Part shown: positions 25,001-37,000 of the stretch, piece after piece | Numbering within the stretch: position 1 is the stretch's first letter | Layout of the letters: the number at the start of each line of letters is the position of its first letter | Source of the DNA: Zingiber officinale | Lineage: Eukaryota > Streptophyta > Magnoliopsida > Zingiberales > Zingiberaceae | Assembly (NCBI RefSeq): GCF_018446385.1 | Contig: NC_055989.1 | Location: forward strand, 136,799,004 to 136,863,003 | Direction: 5' to 3' | DNA length: 64,000 nucleotides | The notes under the pieces: generated by a model | Told to the model about the DNA's origin: nothing | Seen by the model: the letters and a program-made list of their open reading frames with translations, nothing else | The model's database searches: none | Position numbers and translations under genes: made by a program

Positions 25001-28000
25001 ATGGAGCTGAATGTTGGGCTATGACTCGAGCACATGAGCATAAGATGAGAGTTGCAGAGATGAGGATGTTAAGGTGGATGTGTGGACATACGAAGATGGA
25101 CAAAATAAGGAATGAGAGCATTAGAGAGAAAGTCGGAGTTACATCTATTGAGGACAAACTCCGAGAGACACGTTTAAGATGGTACGGACATGTACTTAGA
25201 CGACCAATAAATGCTCCAGTTAGGCGATGTGAAACTATGATAAACATGCATATCAAACGAGGAAGAGGACAACCAAAAAAGACTTGGTTAGCAACAATAA
25301 AACAAGATAAAATTTATTTAAATATAGATGATGATATAATAGGAGATAGGGCTCAATGGCGTAAAATGATTCATACAGCCGACCCCACCTAGTGGGAAAA
25401 GGCTTGGTTGTTGTTGTTATTGTTGTTGGTTTAGGGGTGTGCCTACTCCACAAAACGGCCAAGAAGCTCTATTAGAATTTTCTCTACATTCTTTTAGGGT
25501 TACAATGATCTTATTTATACAACCCAAAAACCCTACATGGTATTTTAGACCCAAAATATCATGTATTACACGAAATCCAGAAAATCCCACAATTTTTCCA
25601 ACATCTCCCGATCGGGGCACGACCGTGCCCTAGGCTGCTTTTCTTGAACAAGGCATGGCCAAGCCGTGCCACAGCCGTGTCCTAGGCTGCTTTTCTCAGA
25701 CGGGGAATGGCCAAGACATCCCCTTGGCACGTCCGTGCCTTGGCTTGCCAGCTCCAACAGATCTGGACACGGTAGCATAGCCATGCCCGACACCACGGCC
25801 ATGTTTCTCCTAGCTCGTTGAAGACCCGAAGCTGTCACACCCTGGCCTTGCTTCCCAACACGGTCGTGCTCGTCTTCACTCCATATGAGCCATCTCTAAC
25901 AAAAAGGCAATAGGAAGTGGATAACAATACTTTTCTCAGCCATTCTTCCGGTGGATAAATTAAAGAATCGGGTAATAGGGAATTACTAGTAGGTGATCAA
26001 GAGAGAAGATAATAGGAAGATTGGTGTAACTTTTCATTAGCTTGCATCTCATCAAATATCCAATAAGCTAATCTAGTTTTACAATAAATGCCTATCATTA
26101 TAAGTTGACATGATCAATTTCTTTTGAAGCTGAAGTTTAGTTTTAAGAATAATCTACCTGTGTGGGTGGGAAACTCTAGCTTTGCCTGCATCTGTTGGAC
26201 CAATCAGAGCACGCCATTCTGAGATACCATTAGTCTTCTCAATAACCATAGCAAGCACTGGACCACTAAAGATTAATATCAAATTATACAGTGAAATATT
26301 GGCAAAATGATAACCATAATGTATTTAGGTACAAGCACAAAAGGAAAACTGCATTGCTAGTGTTCAAACATCTTTAGAGAATCAAATGACCCTGGTTGAA
26401 AAGAATTAAGAGGAAATTTGAAGCCATGAGAAACAGCACATGAGCATGCTAAGGACAAGTCAGTGATAGTAAATTATTTATATACTCAGAAGTATCTACT
26501 CGTGTATGAACAAGAACTAGAGGCTACTTCAAATTACAGAAGGCACTGTGTTGGTTGCTATATGTCCCAATTAATAATTAATTTAATATGGGAGGAAAAA
26601 GATGCAACTAGGAAAGAAAAATTCAATCATAAATAGAAAAAACTGATGCATGAGAATTAAATATGTATTTGATTCCAGTGAACTAACAAAACCTACTACG
26701 AAACTGAACAAAAAAACAATTCACAAAGATTGGAAGATATGAAGTGACAAATCAAAGTAGTAGAGCGAAAGATGAGAAATTAGACATAAATTGCATTTCA
26801 AATCATCAACAAAGGAACATGACTGGAACTCCATTTTTGCAGAAGTGGTCAATGTAATAAGTGGTTAAAGCTCAGCACTTAGTGCTTTCAGAACTGAGAA
26901 TGTTCCAAACTGCATCCATCAATCTCTCAGGTAGAAGCTTTTATGTTTGAAATGCATGCTTGACAACTTAAAATAATAAACTAAAATGCAGCATTATGTT
27001 CCTTTCGGGATAAATACTTTATTCAATGAAAACAATTAATAGTCGTGGAAAAAAAAGAGGAGAAAATGTTTCAATTCTTATAGGCGGCATACAGTGGCTT
27101 GAATTCTTTACAATTAAATACCTTGTCATATACTCAACAAGATTTGGGAAGAAGCTCTTTGCTGAATGTTCGGAGTAGAAAAGTGTTGCATTCTCCACAA
27201 CAAGTTGGACCATCAACTCTTGGACAATGAAGAATCCATTTTCCAAAATTACCTGTTTTATCCTGTCTGTGAAGTTCCCGTAGATTCCATCTGGTTTTAT
27301 CATAGCCAAAGTTCTTTCCCTTTTTAAAGCCATGAAGCTGGTGGACCTAAAATTACTCAAAAAAAATGCAAGTTCCATGTTGATACAGACACCAACAAGC
27401 TATATATTAAAATATAGTTATACACAAAGACCAATTAGATTAAGAACTACTACAATAGTTCTTGACACAATATCTCATCAGAAATGAAAAACGTCCTCTG
27501 TTAACGAGGGGAAAAAAGAACTATAAGAAAGAAGATAAAGCAAATATTAGTAATAATTACATAAACAAGAATCTAATTACTAATATTTGTTTTACCTTCT
27601 TTCTTATTTTGCAAAAAGATGGAAGATTTTAGACGTAACAATACATTGAAGTAGATGAGGCATCAAAATCCCAAACAAGAAGAAAACCACAAATAGGCAA
27701 ACAAGTAATTATTGATGGAAGAGCTCCCTGCATAAATAAGCTTAAAACCTAAAACAATGACAAACATCCAAACATATATCCCTTTCTAAGTTAGAAAGTA
27801 ACCATGAGAACAAATTGGTTATCAAATCCTCAATCCCTACCTCTAAGACTGATAGCCAAGTATGGGCATCCAGATTGTTTGTTTAGAGTCAAAACTCATA
27901 CCTCAGTGTCAAGCAGGACACTAGGAATGTGTAGGGTGCTCCATGATTCAGTATAGAGGAGCCACCACCTGTCTTCTATGCCCAACTGTAGGCACTATGG

Positions 28001-31000
28001 GAGTGATTATATTAAAATGCAGTTTCCTTTCAAATAGCAACTAGCAAGTCATCATGGAGTTGAATGGGCTCTGGACTGTTTTCAACAAAAATGAAAAATA
28101 TGTCCACAAACAATAGAGGGACAAGGGGGGTAAGATTAATGTAGCCAGATGGTTGGGGAAAACACAACTTGATGTTGACCAAGATAACTTTGTCTTTGTC
28201 AAATCATCCAGATTCTAAAATATTAAAATATACATGTGCATAATCCACAACTTGATGTTCACCAAGCTTGACCTTTGTCTTTGTCAAATCATCCCAATCC
28301 AAAAATATTAAAATATACAACATGTGCATATTCCACAATAGAGGACTCAATTACAGACTTCTGAATGATAAATCTGAAAACAATATTCAGAGTGAAAGTT
28401 AAGGGGCTATGAATCCGAGCAAAAAAACTTTCTTTTCAATGGAAAATATATCTGTTCAACTTAATTGAAGAGCCAATTGATAATACCCTCAGTTCAAGTG
28501 ACGCCCAAACCAGTCCAGACATGCTAAAGTGTCAACTCCAATCATTGTTCCACAAAAAAACCTCAACAGATGTCACTACACACTTGCCAGACATAAAAGA
28601 CAACAAATTAAAAGGGCAGCCCGATACACAAAATTTCTGCCAAAGCATGTCCCGGGGAAGGATCGGACAGCATTATGTCGTTTGTACACAATCTAATTCT
28701 GCATTGCAAAAGGTTGTCTCCACGGCTCAAACTCGTGACCACCAAGTCACACAGCAACAACTTTACTGCGCCAAGGCTTCCCATGAAAAGACATAACAAA
28801 AGAAATCACATATGAATCTCCTACACCAATGAATGTTCATGTGTCAGTAAAATGAAGACTCTGACCTATATACCCTAGCCATAGAAACTTGCATTAAGGC
28901 ACAGAAAGTCCACTAAGACAACAATTGGCATACAATTCGAAACATAGCCCCATTTGTCAAGTAGGTCACCCTGAGGCTTTGCTCAGCAACCCCATATATC
29001 CCCTTATTTAAAAGAGTTGTGTATGAGTCTCCACATCTGTCCCCCTTTTTTGACCTCAAATCTTTGTCTAACATAAGCATAGAAATGCAATTTCACTAGA
29101 ACATTCTCAACATTCTCTTTTTTCTTGGCAAATCCAAGTATCTCTCCTACTTTCTCTTACCACAATGAGCTATCCCAACAGCAATCCAAACCTTGCCTGA
29201 GACTAGGATGGATATTGAGGTGTTATTAAATGATCATATAATATATTTGTCAACTTAAATTGACCCACGAGTTTTACACCAATAGGGCTCGACTTTTGCA
29301 TTCTCAACTGAGAAAGTTGCTAGGTAGAATCTGTCTTAATTTTAATTATTTATTAAGATAGGGTGTCTACTCTTAAAGCTAAACAAGATTCACTAATATT
29401 ACAAACAGATGGATTTCAGAGTCTAATATTTCTATCGCATATTAGCTATATTTGAATTTTTAATAAGTAATGATTGTGTGATTATATAGATACTCACTCG
29501 GGGAAGCATATTATCTTGCAAACCTTTGGATCCTTGTTTGGTGTGTATTTAAGGTGGGTGAATTGACTTCTTAATTTCTTATTAATGAACCATTGTATAT
29601 GAATTCAATCGTGAAAAAAAAATTATATCTATATTAGACCAGAATCAGAAATTTTCTAAAAGTAGGTGCATAAATTTACAAGACATAGTCACTTCTGTAT
29701 TCTCATAATTTATTCTTCTGTTATAGAATGGATAATTCTGATTTGACCTATACTTCAATTTGTAATAAGTCTAGCCATGTTAAGCCAAATTAGATCAGAT
29801 GTCATTTTTGTTGGATGTGTACTTAGTTTATTCCCTATTGTAGAACTCATTGCATTAAACCAAAGCTATATAAGAGGGATGTTTGATGCATTGAATAAAA
29901 CAATAGGAAAGGAGAAAAAGAAGAAATTTAATTTCATCCAATTATTTCATTTTATTTCCAACCAAATGAATAGAGGGAAAAGAAATTTGATAAAATGACA
30001 TTATTTTCTTCTTTTTGGTTATGTGCAAATAAGCAAAATGGATGAAAGTGGTGGAAGTCTTTTCTTTTTCCATACTTAAAATTTCTTAGTTTCTCTCCTA
30101 CATCCTATCCATTAAATAGTCACGGCATAATGTGGTTGACCACAATTGTTGCAAATCAAAAGTTCTGGTTTAGTTTTGATGTTTCTGAAAATAAGGGCTG
30201 GATTTGTTAGTGTTGGCTTGAAGGATGCCATATGTCTAGGGTATTCGGTTTCCTGTGGAGACGGGAAATAGCTTAGGGAAAATATGGAAAAAAAATGGAT
30301 ACCAGAAGAATTTTGTAATTTATGATTCTTTGGAGGGATGGAAAGAGCGCAGGAAAGTTTAGTTTCTTAAAATTGATTGTTTAAATCATTAAAAAAACAA
30401 TTGAATAGATTTATCAAAAAAAATCTCAGTCAATTGTCTGAACAGTTATACCAATGCTTTTGTCCGATTCGCACAACCATCAAGAAGTTAGTGAAACTTT
30501 TCCATAGCCTCTTCTTTCCATCAGTCTTTGACCAAGGAAATGATGGGATATAGCTAGGTAGTTTTCCTTGTTCATTACTTCCACTTTAGGTAAAAATTTA
30601 AGGATTTATTAAATTACTCAATCTCTAAGACATTTCAAATTTTTTTGTAGTTATAATGTAAATTATAAAATATATATCATGGATTGAAATATCGAGACGT
30701 GCCGCCCGAAACGGGCGGTATTTACCGTTCTGGCACAGGATCGGCACCGGTACATATCGGCATTGCGACCGAGAGTCTGTTTCGAGGTTGCGACGGCCTC
30801 ATGAGGTCGCGGAGGGTGCCGCGACCTAGCAACGACCCTTCGTCCCCTGTGAAGGGCCCCACGGTTGGCCTCCGCCGGGGCGCAACGGCTGCCCTCCACC
30901 AGGGCACAACGGTTGTCGCACCTCTAAGGCAACACTCCACGAGGGGCATGGAGGGTGCATGGTCCCACGGCGGCCGCCCGCAAGCTCATGGGTTTGCGGA

Positions 31001-34000
31001 GAAGAAAAAGGAAATAAATTAAACGGAAACTTAGAATAATAATTTCAATCAACTCCCAGCTATGAATATGATAATCTAAATATGCCTCAGGGACAATGGT
31101 GCAGCAGCAGGACGCCTTCTTAGTTTCCTGCGCAGGACACCTTCTTAGTTTTCTAGGCATCCAAAGATCGAATCTCAACCTCAATGAACTAACGAATGAA
31201 TTTCCCTTAATGGGTGGTTGACCTAAGAATATCACACTGATGGACCGTCCGTTGCAAGCACTTCCTAATTTGCCCTGATGGCCAATGGGAAACTTCCGTG
31301 AGGCCGAGCCGCTCACCCCAGGATTAGTCAGCGTAAGGTGGGCACCTGGTGTCAACTGAGATAGTCTAAATATGCTTTATCAAAGCCTAATAAAATTATC
31401 CCATTAATTTAATGTATATTTTATTTATTTATTTTATTTTTAAAAATATATAATAAATTATTTATTTATCTATTTACTATATAGAGGTGGAATGATTTCA
31501 TATTTTTTCTTTTTTAAAAAATTATTTATTTTTACTTTTTGTATTTTAAGTTTTTTAATATTTAGATTAAATTTTTTATTTTAAACTAACATATCTATAT
31601 TTAAAAAAATACCGAAACCATATCAGTACTGCACAATACAATACCGAAACCGTACGTTCCGGTCATAAATCGAAACTTCAATACAACTTGAGATTTTAAA
31701 CCATCCCTATATATAATTTAATATATTGCAATAAGTATTTATTTTAAAAAAGCGAATACATGATACTTAATCAACAACAACAATCAAATCTTTATCCCAC
31801 TAAATGGGGTTGACTATATGAATTCTCCTACACCATTGAGTTCAATCTTCTACTATATTCTCATCTATATTTAAATGAATTTTATCTATTATTACTATTC
31901 AAATCTTCTTTGATCTCCCCCTCGATTAATATGCATATTTGTCGTACTCTTATATCGTCTAATTGAAGTATTTATTGGCTGTCTAAGTACGTATCTATAT
32001 CATCTTAAATGCATCTCTCAATCTTAACATTTTCATCTCTGCGACTCTCATCTATTTCTCGAGTGTTCACTTCATAACCCAACATTCAACTTCATATAAC
32101 ATAATAGGTGTAATCACCATTTTGTAAAACTTCCATTTAAGCTTTAAAAGTACCCTACGATCACAAAAAACACATACACCCTCCTCCATTTCAATTATTC
32201 TACTTGTATCTTATGTAAAACATGTCTATCAACCACTCCATCATTTTACAAAAACGATCCTAGATACTTAAAACTTTCAATTACACATAACTTGTCATCT
32301 CTTATCTTAACAATTATTTTATTACGTTTACTATTACAAAACTTAAATTTCATATAGTTTGTCTTTACTAAGTCTAAAATCTTTCACTTCTAATGTCTCC
32401 CTCTAAAATTCAAACTTAGTATTTACTTTTTTACGTATCTCGTAGACTAAAACAATGTCATCTATAAACAACATGTATCATCATAATGTGTCTTGGAAAT
32501 ATTTAGTGAATTCATCCATAACTAGTGTAAAAAAAAATAAATTTAGAGTGGATCCTTGATGTAACTCTATTTTTATAGAAAATGGTTAGATTAATCCACT
32601 TGGAGTCTTCACTCTTGTCATTGCATCCTCATGCATGTTCTTAATTATTTTAATATACGTTGTGTTAATATCTTTCTTTTCTAGAATTCTCTAGATAATT
32701 TTCCTCAAAACTCTTTCGTAAGTTTTTTCTAGGTTAATAAATACTATGTATATTTTTTTTGATATTTTTTAATTAGTTGTCTAAGAAAATATATAACTTT
32801 CATTGTCAACCATTCAAGCATGAATCTCCTTAATTTTTTTGTATCACTCTTCCCAAAGTGTCATGGTATGGTTCATTAGCTTAATATTCATATAATTTGC
32901 ACAATTTTGTACATATCTTTTGTTTTTATATAAGGGACTAAAGTATTTACTCTTTAGCATTTTCTTCATTTTCAATATCAGGCTAAATAATTTTGTAAGT
33001 CATTCAATATACTACTTCCCTAGACACTTCCATGTTTATATTCGAATATTTAATCCAACTATTTTTTTCATTTTTCATCTCATTTAATGCATATACTATT
33101 TTGAAATTTGAATTCTCTAATAAAAAAATAAATTTTTATACTTCTATGACCTACTTGAATTTCCTAAACCCTAACCTAGACCTATTAGTGCATGGTACAC
33201 CACATGATTGAATCTATATTTTGATATATGGCAAAAGAATTTAAAGTTAGGTTATGTGTGATCTGTTGTGTATGTCAAGTGTGCGAAACTTATGAAGACT
33301 TGGTAGGTCAGATGACCAAATACCAAGCAAGAAGGAAAAGCCCTAATGGGTTAGTAGGATTGGACACTAGGTAGTGAAAGTCTTGATTAGAGGGGTCCTG
33401 ATGGGTCAAGGAGATCGGACATCAGACAACAGAAGTCTTAATGGATCAATAGGCAGGCAACTAGACCAGATATCTAACAAGGTAAGTCTTGGGTAACTAG
33501 ACAAGGTAAGCTCAGAGAGACCACATGGAAGGTGATGAGGAGTGAATCTCTTTTCTAGGACAAGGGTAGTCTTGTAGGTAGTGCAAGCTTGACGGAGAAA
33601 CCACTCGGTGTTTCGAAGTCAAGATGGACAATTGTGATTGTTCAAAGCTTAGTTCTAGTTATATATGTCTTGTGGATTAACTTTGTGTTGCAGGAAGTTA
33701 ACTAAAGTTGACTAATCAAACTTGGAAGGTCTGAGCAATGGAATCATGTCCAAGCAAGCTGATGTTCCAAATGATCGGAAGCTATCTGGGCAACTTGATG
33801 CCCAAAATGAGTCTTTAGTCAAATAAAAGATGACTTGGAGGATCACGTTATGGTTCAAGCGACCGAAAGGAGGTTCCAACCGCATGATGACCAAGTCATA
33901 AGGATAATTGGGGAGCTATCCGATAGAGACTTGACACATAAGCTTCTGGGAGATAAGTGACTTCCAAACAACAAAAGATAAGTACTGTTGAACGAGTAGA

Positions 34001-37000
34001 AGATACAAGCTTAGCTAGGGGCACACGAAAGGGTCTTCTAAGCACCCGAGCACTAGTATAATTAGGGGTAGATAGGGGGCCTCTCAACATCATCAATTCA
34101 GAATATCTAATACTCATTATGTTGTTCCAAAGTGTGTTGCCAGGTTAAAGTTCCCATTAGGTAACCTCGCTTCTAGTTTGAAAGTTTTATTTGTTGTCTA
34201 ATTCTTTCTATGTAACTTGTATTTGATTATTATTCTCACATCATATATATCTCATCGAATATTTGTAAAGATTTCTCCACCTCTAGAAGAGTTTTGTTAA
34301 AGGAGAAGATTAAAGAGATTATTCAGGACCGATCCACCTAATGGATTAATACATCGTGGATGTAACAACCCTGGGGTTGTGAACCACATTAAATCAACGT
34401 GTCCATTTTAATTTCCACTGCATTATACTCTATGTTTAGTAGTGTTCTAAAAATCGGCCTAGACGGCCGCCTAGGCGCTAGGCGCCAGCCACACTGAAAA
34501 CATACTAGTCGGCCAGCCTAGATGCCTAGGCGGGATTAGACAATCCTAGGCACTGACTAATCAGTCAAATTGTCTAGGCACCATGGAAATAGTGCGGGGT
34601 TTTCATGATTTTTTTTTAGTCTGGACTTTTAAATTTAAAGCCCAATTAAAAAAAACTGAAATGTAACATTGAGTTTATGTCCAATGATGATATTGAATTT
34701 GTGTACGATGAAAAATAAGTTGTTGAAAATTATATAGAAGAAGAAGTAAAATAAATTTGTGATATTTTATTAGTTGTGAAATTTTAAACTCATTTTAAAT
34801 TTGATGTTATTGTTTTGGAGTTATAGAATGTGATTTATTATGTAATTTATGTTGATACCGTGGAATCCGCCTAGCGACGCCTAGTCCTTGCCTAGGTGAC
34901 CTAGGCACTAGGTGTTGGTCTAATGTCAGACTTGCGCCTAGAGAATTTTAGAACCTTACTGTTTAGTAGTATTCTAAAAATCGACTTAGGCGGTCGTCTA
35001 AGTGCTGCCTAGACGATAAGCGCTAGCCAACCGCACTGAAAACATGCTAGTCGGTCAGCCTAGACGGCCTAAGCGCCTAGGCAGGATTAGGCAACTCTAG
35101 GCGCCAACTAATCGGTCCAATCATCTAGGCGTCATGGAAATAGTGCAGGGTTTTCATGATTTATTTTAGTTTGGGCTTTTAAATTTAAAACCCAATTAAA
35201 AAAAAACTAAAATGTAATCTTAAGTTTATGTCCGATGATATTATTGAGTTTGTGTCCGATGAAAATAAATTGTTGAAAATTATAGAGAAGTAGAATAAGT
35301 TTGTGATATTTTATTAGTTCTATAATTTTGAACTCATTTTAAATTCGATGTTATTATGTTGGAGTTATAGAATGTGATTTATTATGTAATTATGTTGATA
35401 CCGTGGAATCTGCCTAACAGCGCCTAGTCCCCGCCTAGGCGGCCTAGGCACTAGGCAATGTTTGGCGCACGACTAGTGCCTACCAAATTTTAGAACCTTG
35501 GTGTTTAGTAGTGTTCTAAAAATTGGCATAGGTGGTCACTTAGGTGCTAAGCGCCAGCCAGCCGCACCGAGCACATGCTAGTTGGCCAGCCTAGGTGGGA
35601 TTAGACAGCTCTAGGCACTGACTAATTGGTCGAATCGTCTAGGCGTCGCGGAAATAGTGCAGAGTTTTCATGATTTTTTTAGTTTGGATTTTTAAATTTA
35701 AAGACCAATTAAAAAAAACTAAAATGTAACCATTGAGTTTGTGTTCGATGATGATATTGAGTTTGTGTCAAATGAAAAATAAGTTGTTAAAAATTATGGA
35801 GAAGAAGTAGAATAAATTTTTGATATTTTATTAATTGTGTAATTTTGAACTCATTTTAAATTTGATGTTATTGTGTTAGAGTTATAGAATGTAATTTATT
35901 ATGTAATTTATGTTGATACTGTGGAATCCACCTAGTGACGCCTAGTCCTCGCCTAGACTGCCTAGGCACTAGGCGCTGGTTTAGCGCTCGGCGCTCGACT
36001 AGCTCCTAGCAAATTTTCAAACCTCGATTAACACATTGGCTGAGAAAGGGATATTCTTGTGTATGTTGGGTATGCATCTCCCACACGTCTGAACAATTAT
36101 CCTATCTCCTCCTAAGAGTCTGACTACTCCTACAAAGTTCCGATCCTATAGCCATTTGCCCTTCCTACCTTGTCACGACTCTTGAGTCTCTGCGTACTAG
36201 TATTTGCTAGGAATGACCTCTTCTACTATCACCGAGACTATTTGGCCTATCTTCTCCGTCCTTAGTGAGGGCGGCCAGAGGTTGTCGTGTAATAGATAAA
36301 ATCTCTGGATCTTCACGATTACCTCTTCCCATATTCTCCATCTCAACACCTTAGCCCACTATTCCCATAGACAATGTCATTTGATGTTGCTGAAAAACTC
36401 AGCAACTGCAATTTCAAGGAACAACAAGGAGAGGTTTGGAAATGTTGAACCCATACTAGAGAGAGACTTCCTCGTAGGCCCCTCTTCCCTATTTAGAGCA
36501 TTCGCTCAATCCCATCCTCTTAGAAGGATCTGATTTCTTTGGGCACGCCCACTTATTTCGCAATGTGGCCCTATCCTTTGATAATATTATATTCCTATCT
36601 CCCAATACTAGCGGGATGCCCTGATAGGCTTTACTTAAGGTGGCCTGGCCCTCACCTACGAGTCCCCTTTGGATCAAGACCTCCCAAGCTGAGACCTTTC
36701 GAGGCCTCGAGGATGAGATCCCTTTATGTTGAGACCTTCTGAGGCCTTTGGGTTGAGATCCCTCTAGGGCAAGACATTTCGAGACCTTACCAGGGAGACC
36801 CCTTGAGACCTCTAGGCTGAGATCCCTACGGGTCCAGACTCACCCTATGCTTCGAGCTATCTATGTCCCTTGACTTCCCTGGCTTGCTGCAATGTGCATC
36901 CCAACTTATATAGTTTCATTTACTAATTAGAAACTTACTCAACTGAGTCCTTAATTATTTAAGCTAAATAAGTTCAAAAGTAGAAAGAGCAGCCTTACTC

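Larger units (their letters stand above)
19762..25901 (-). mobile_element. Tork-like Copia retrotransposon with target duplication
   Basis: Both LTRs are visible: 19762-20311 and 24047-25901 (the second interrupted by a LINE). The element is bounded by the 5-bp target duplication AAAAG (19757-19761 and 25902-25906). It runs on the minus strand, the same direction as the NDPK gene. Internal remnants: zinc knuckle [14 protein letters not shown] near 23330 (spacing intact); GAG-pre-integrase piece at 22929-23111; integrase end [18 protein letters not shown] near 22240; RT motif [10 protein letters not shown] near 21330; RT end [16 protein letters not shown] near 21120. Many stops and frameshifts, so not autonomous. 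Confidence 0.85.
19037..26157 (-). other. NDPK intron 3 (7.1 kb), retrotransposon-filled
   Basis: Donor CACAG|GTAGATT at 26157 and acceptor TTTTCAG at 19037. The exons on each side join to restore HPHS-IRAMCG, an uninterrupted conserved block. 6.1 kb of the intron is a Copia element with a LINE inside it. What remains without the insertion is about 1 kb, a normal intron size. Confidence 0.8.

Noticed and set aside
28521-28796. Plus-strand 91-codon frame
   Set aside because: It is the reverse strand of an Au SINE with its flank.
30663-31355. GC-rich frames on both strands
   Set aside because: They lie in a transposon-like element, are open on both strands because of composition, and match no known motif by eye.
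34434-36026. Possible CRISPR-like or satellite array
   Set aside because: Only three units of about 530 bp with terminal inverted repeats and no short repeat-spacer pattern. A tandem MITE array fits better.
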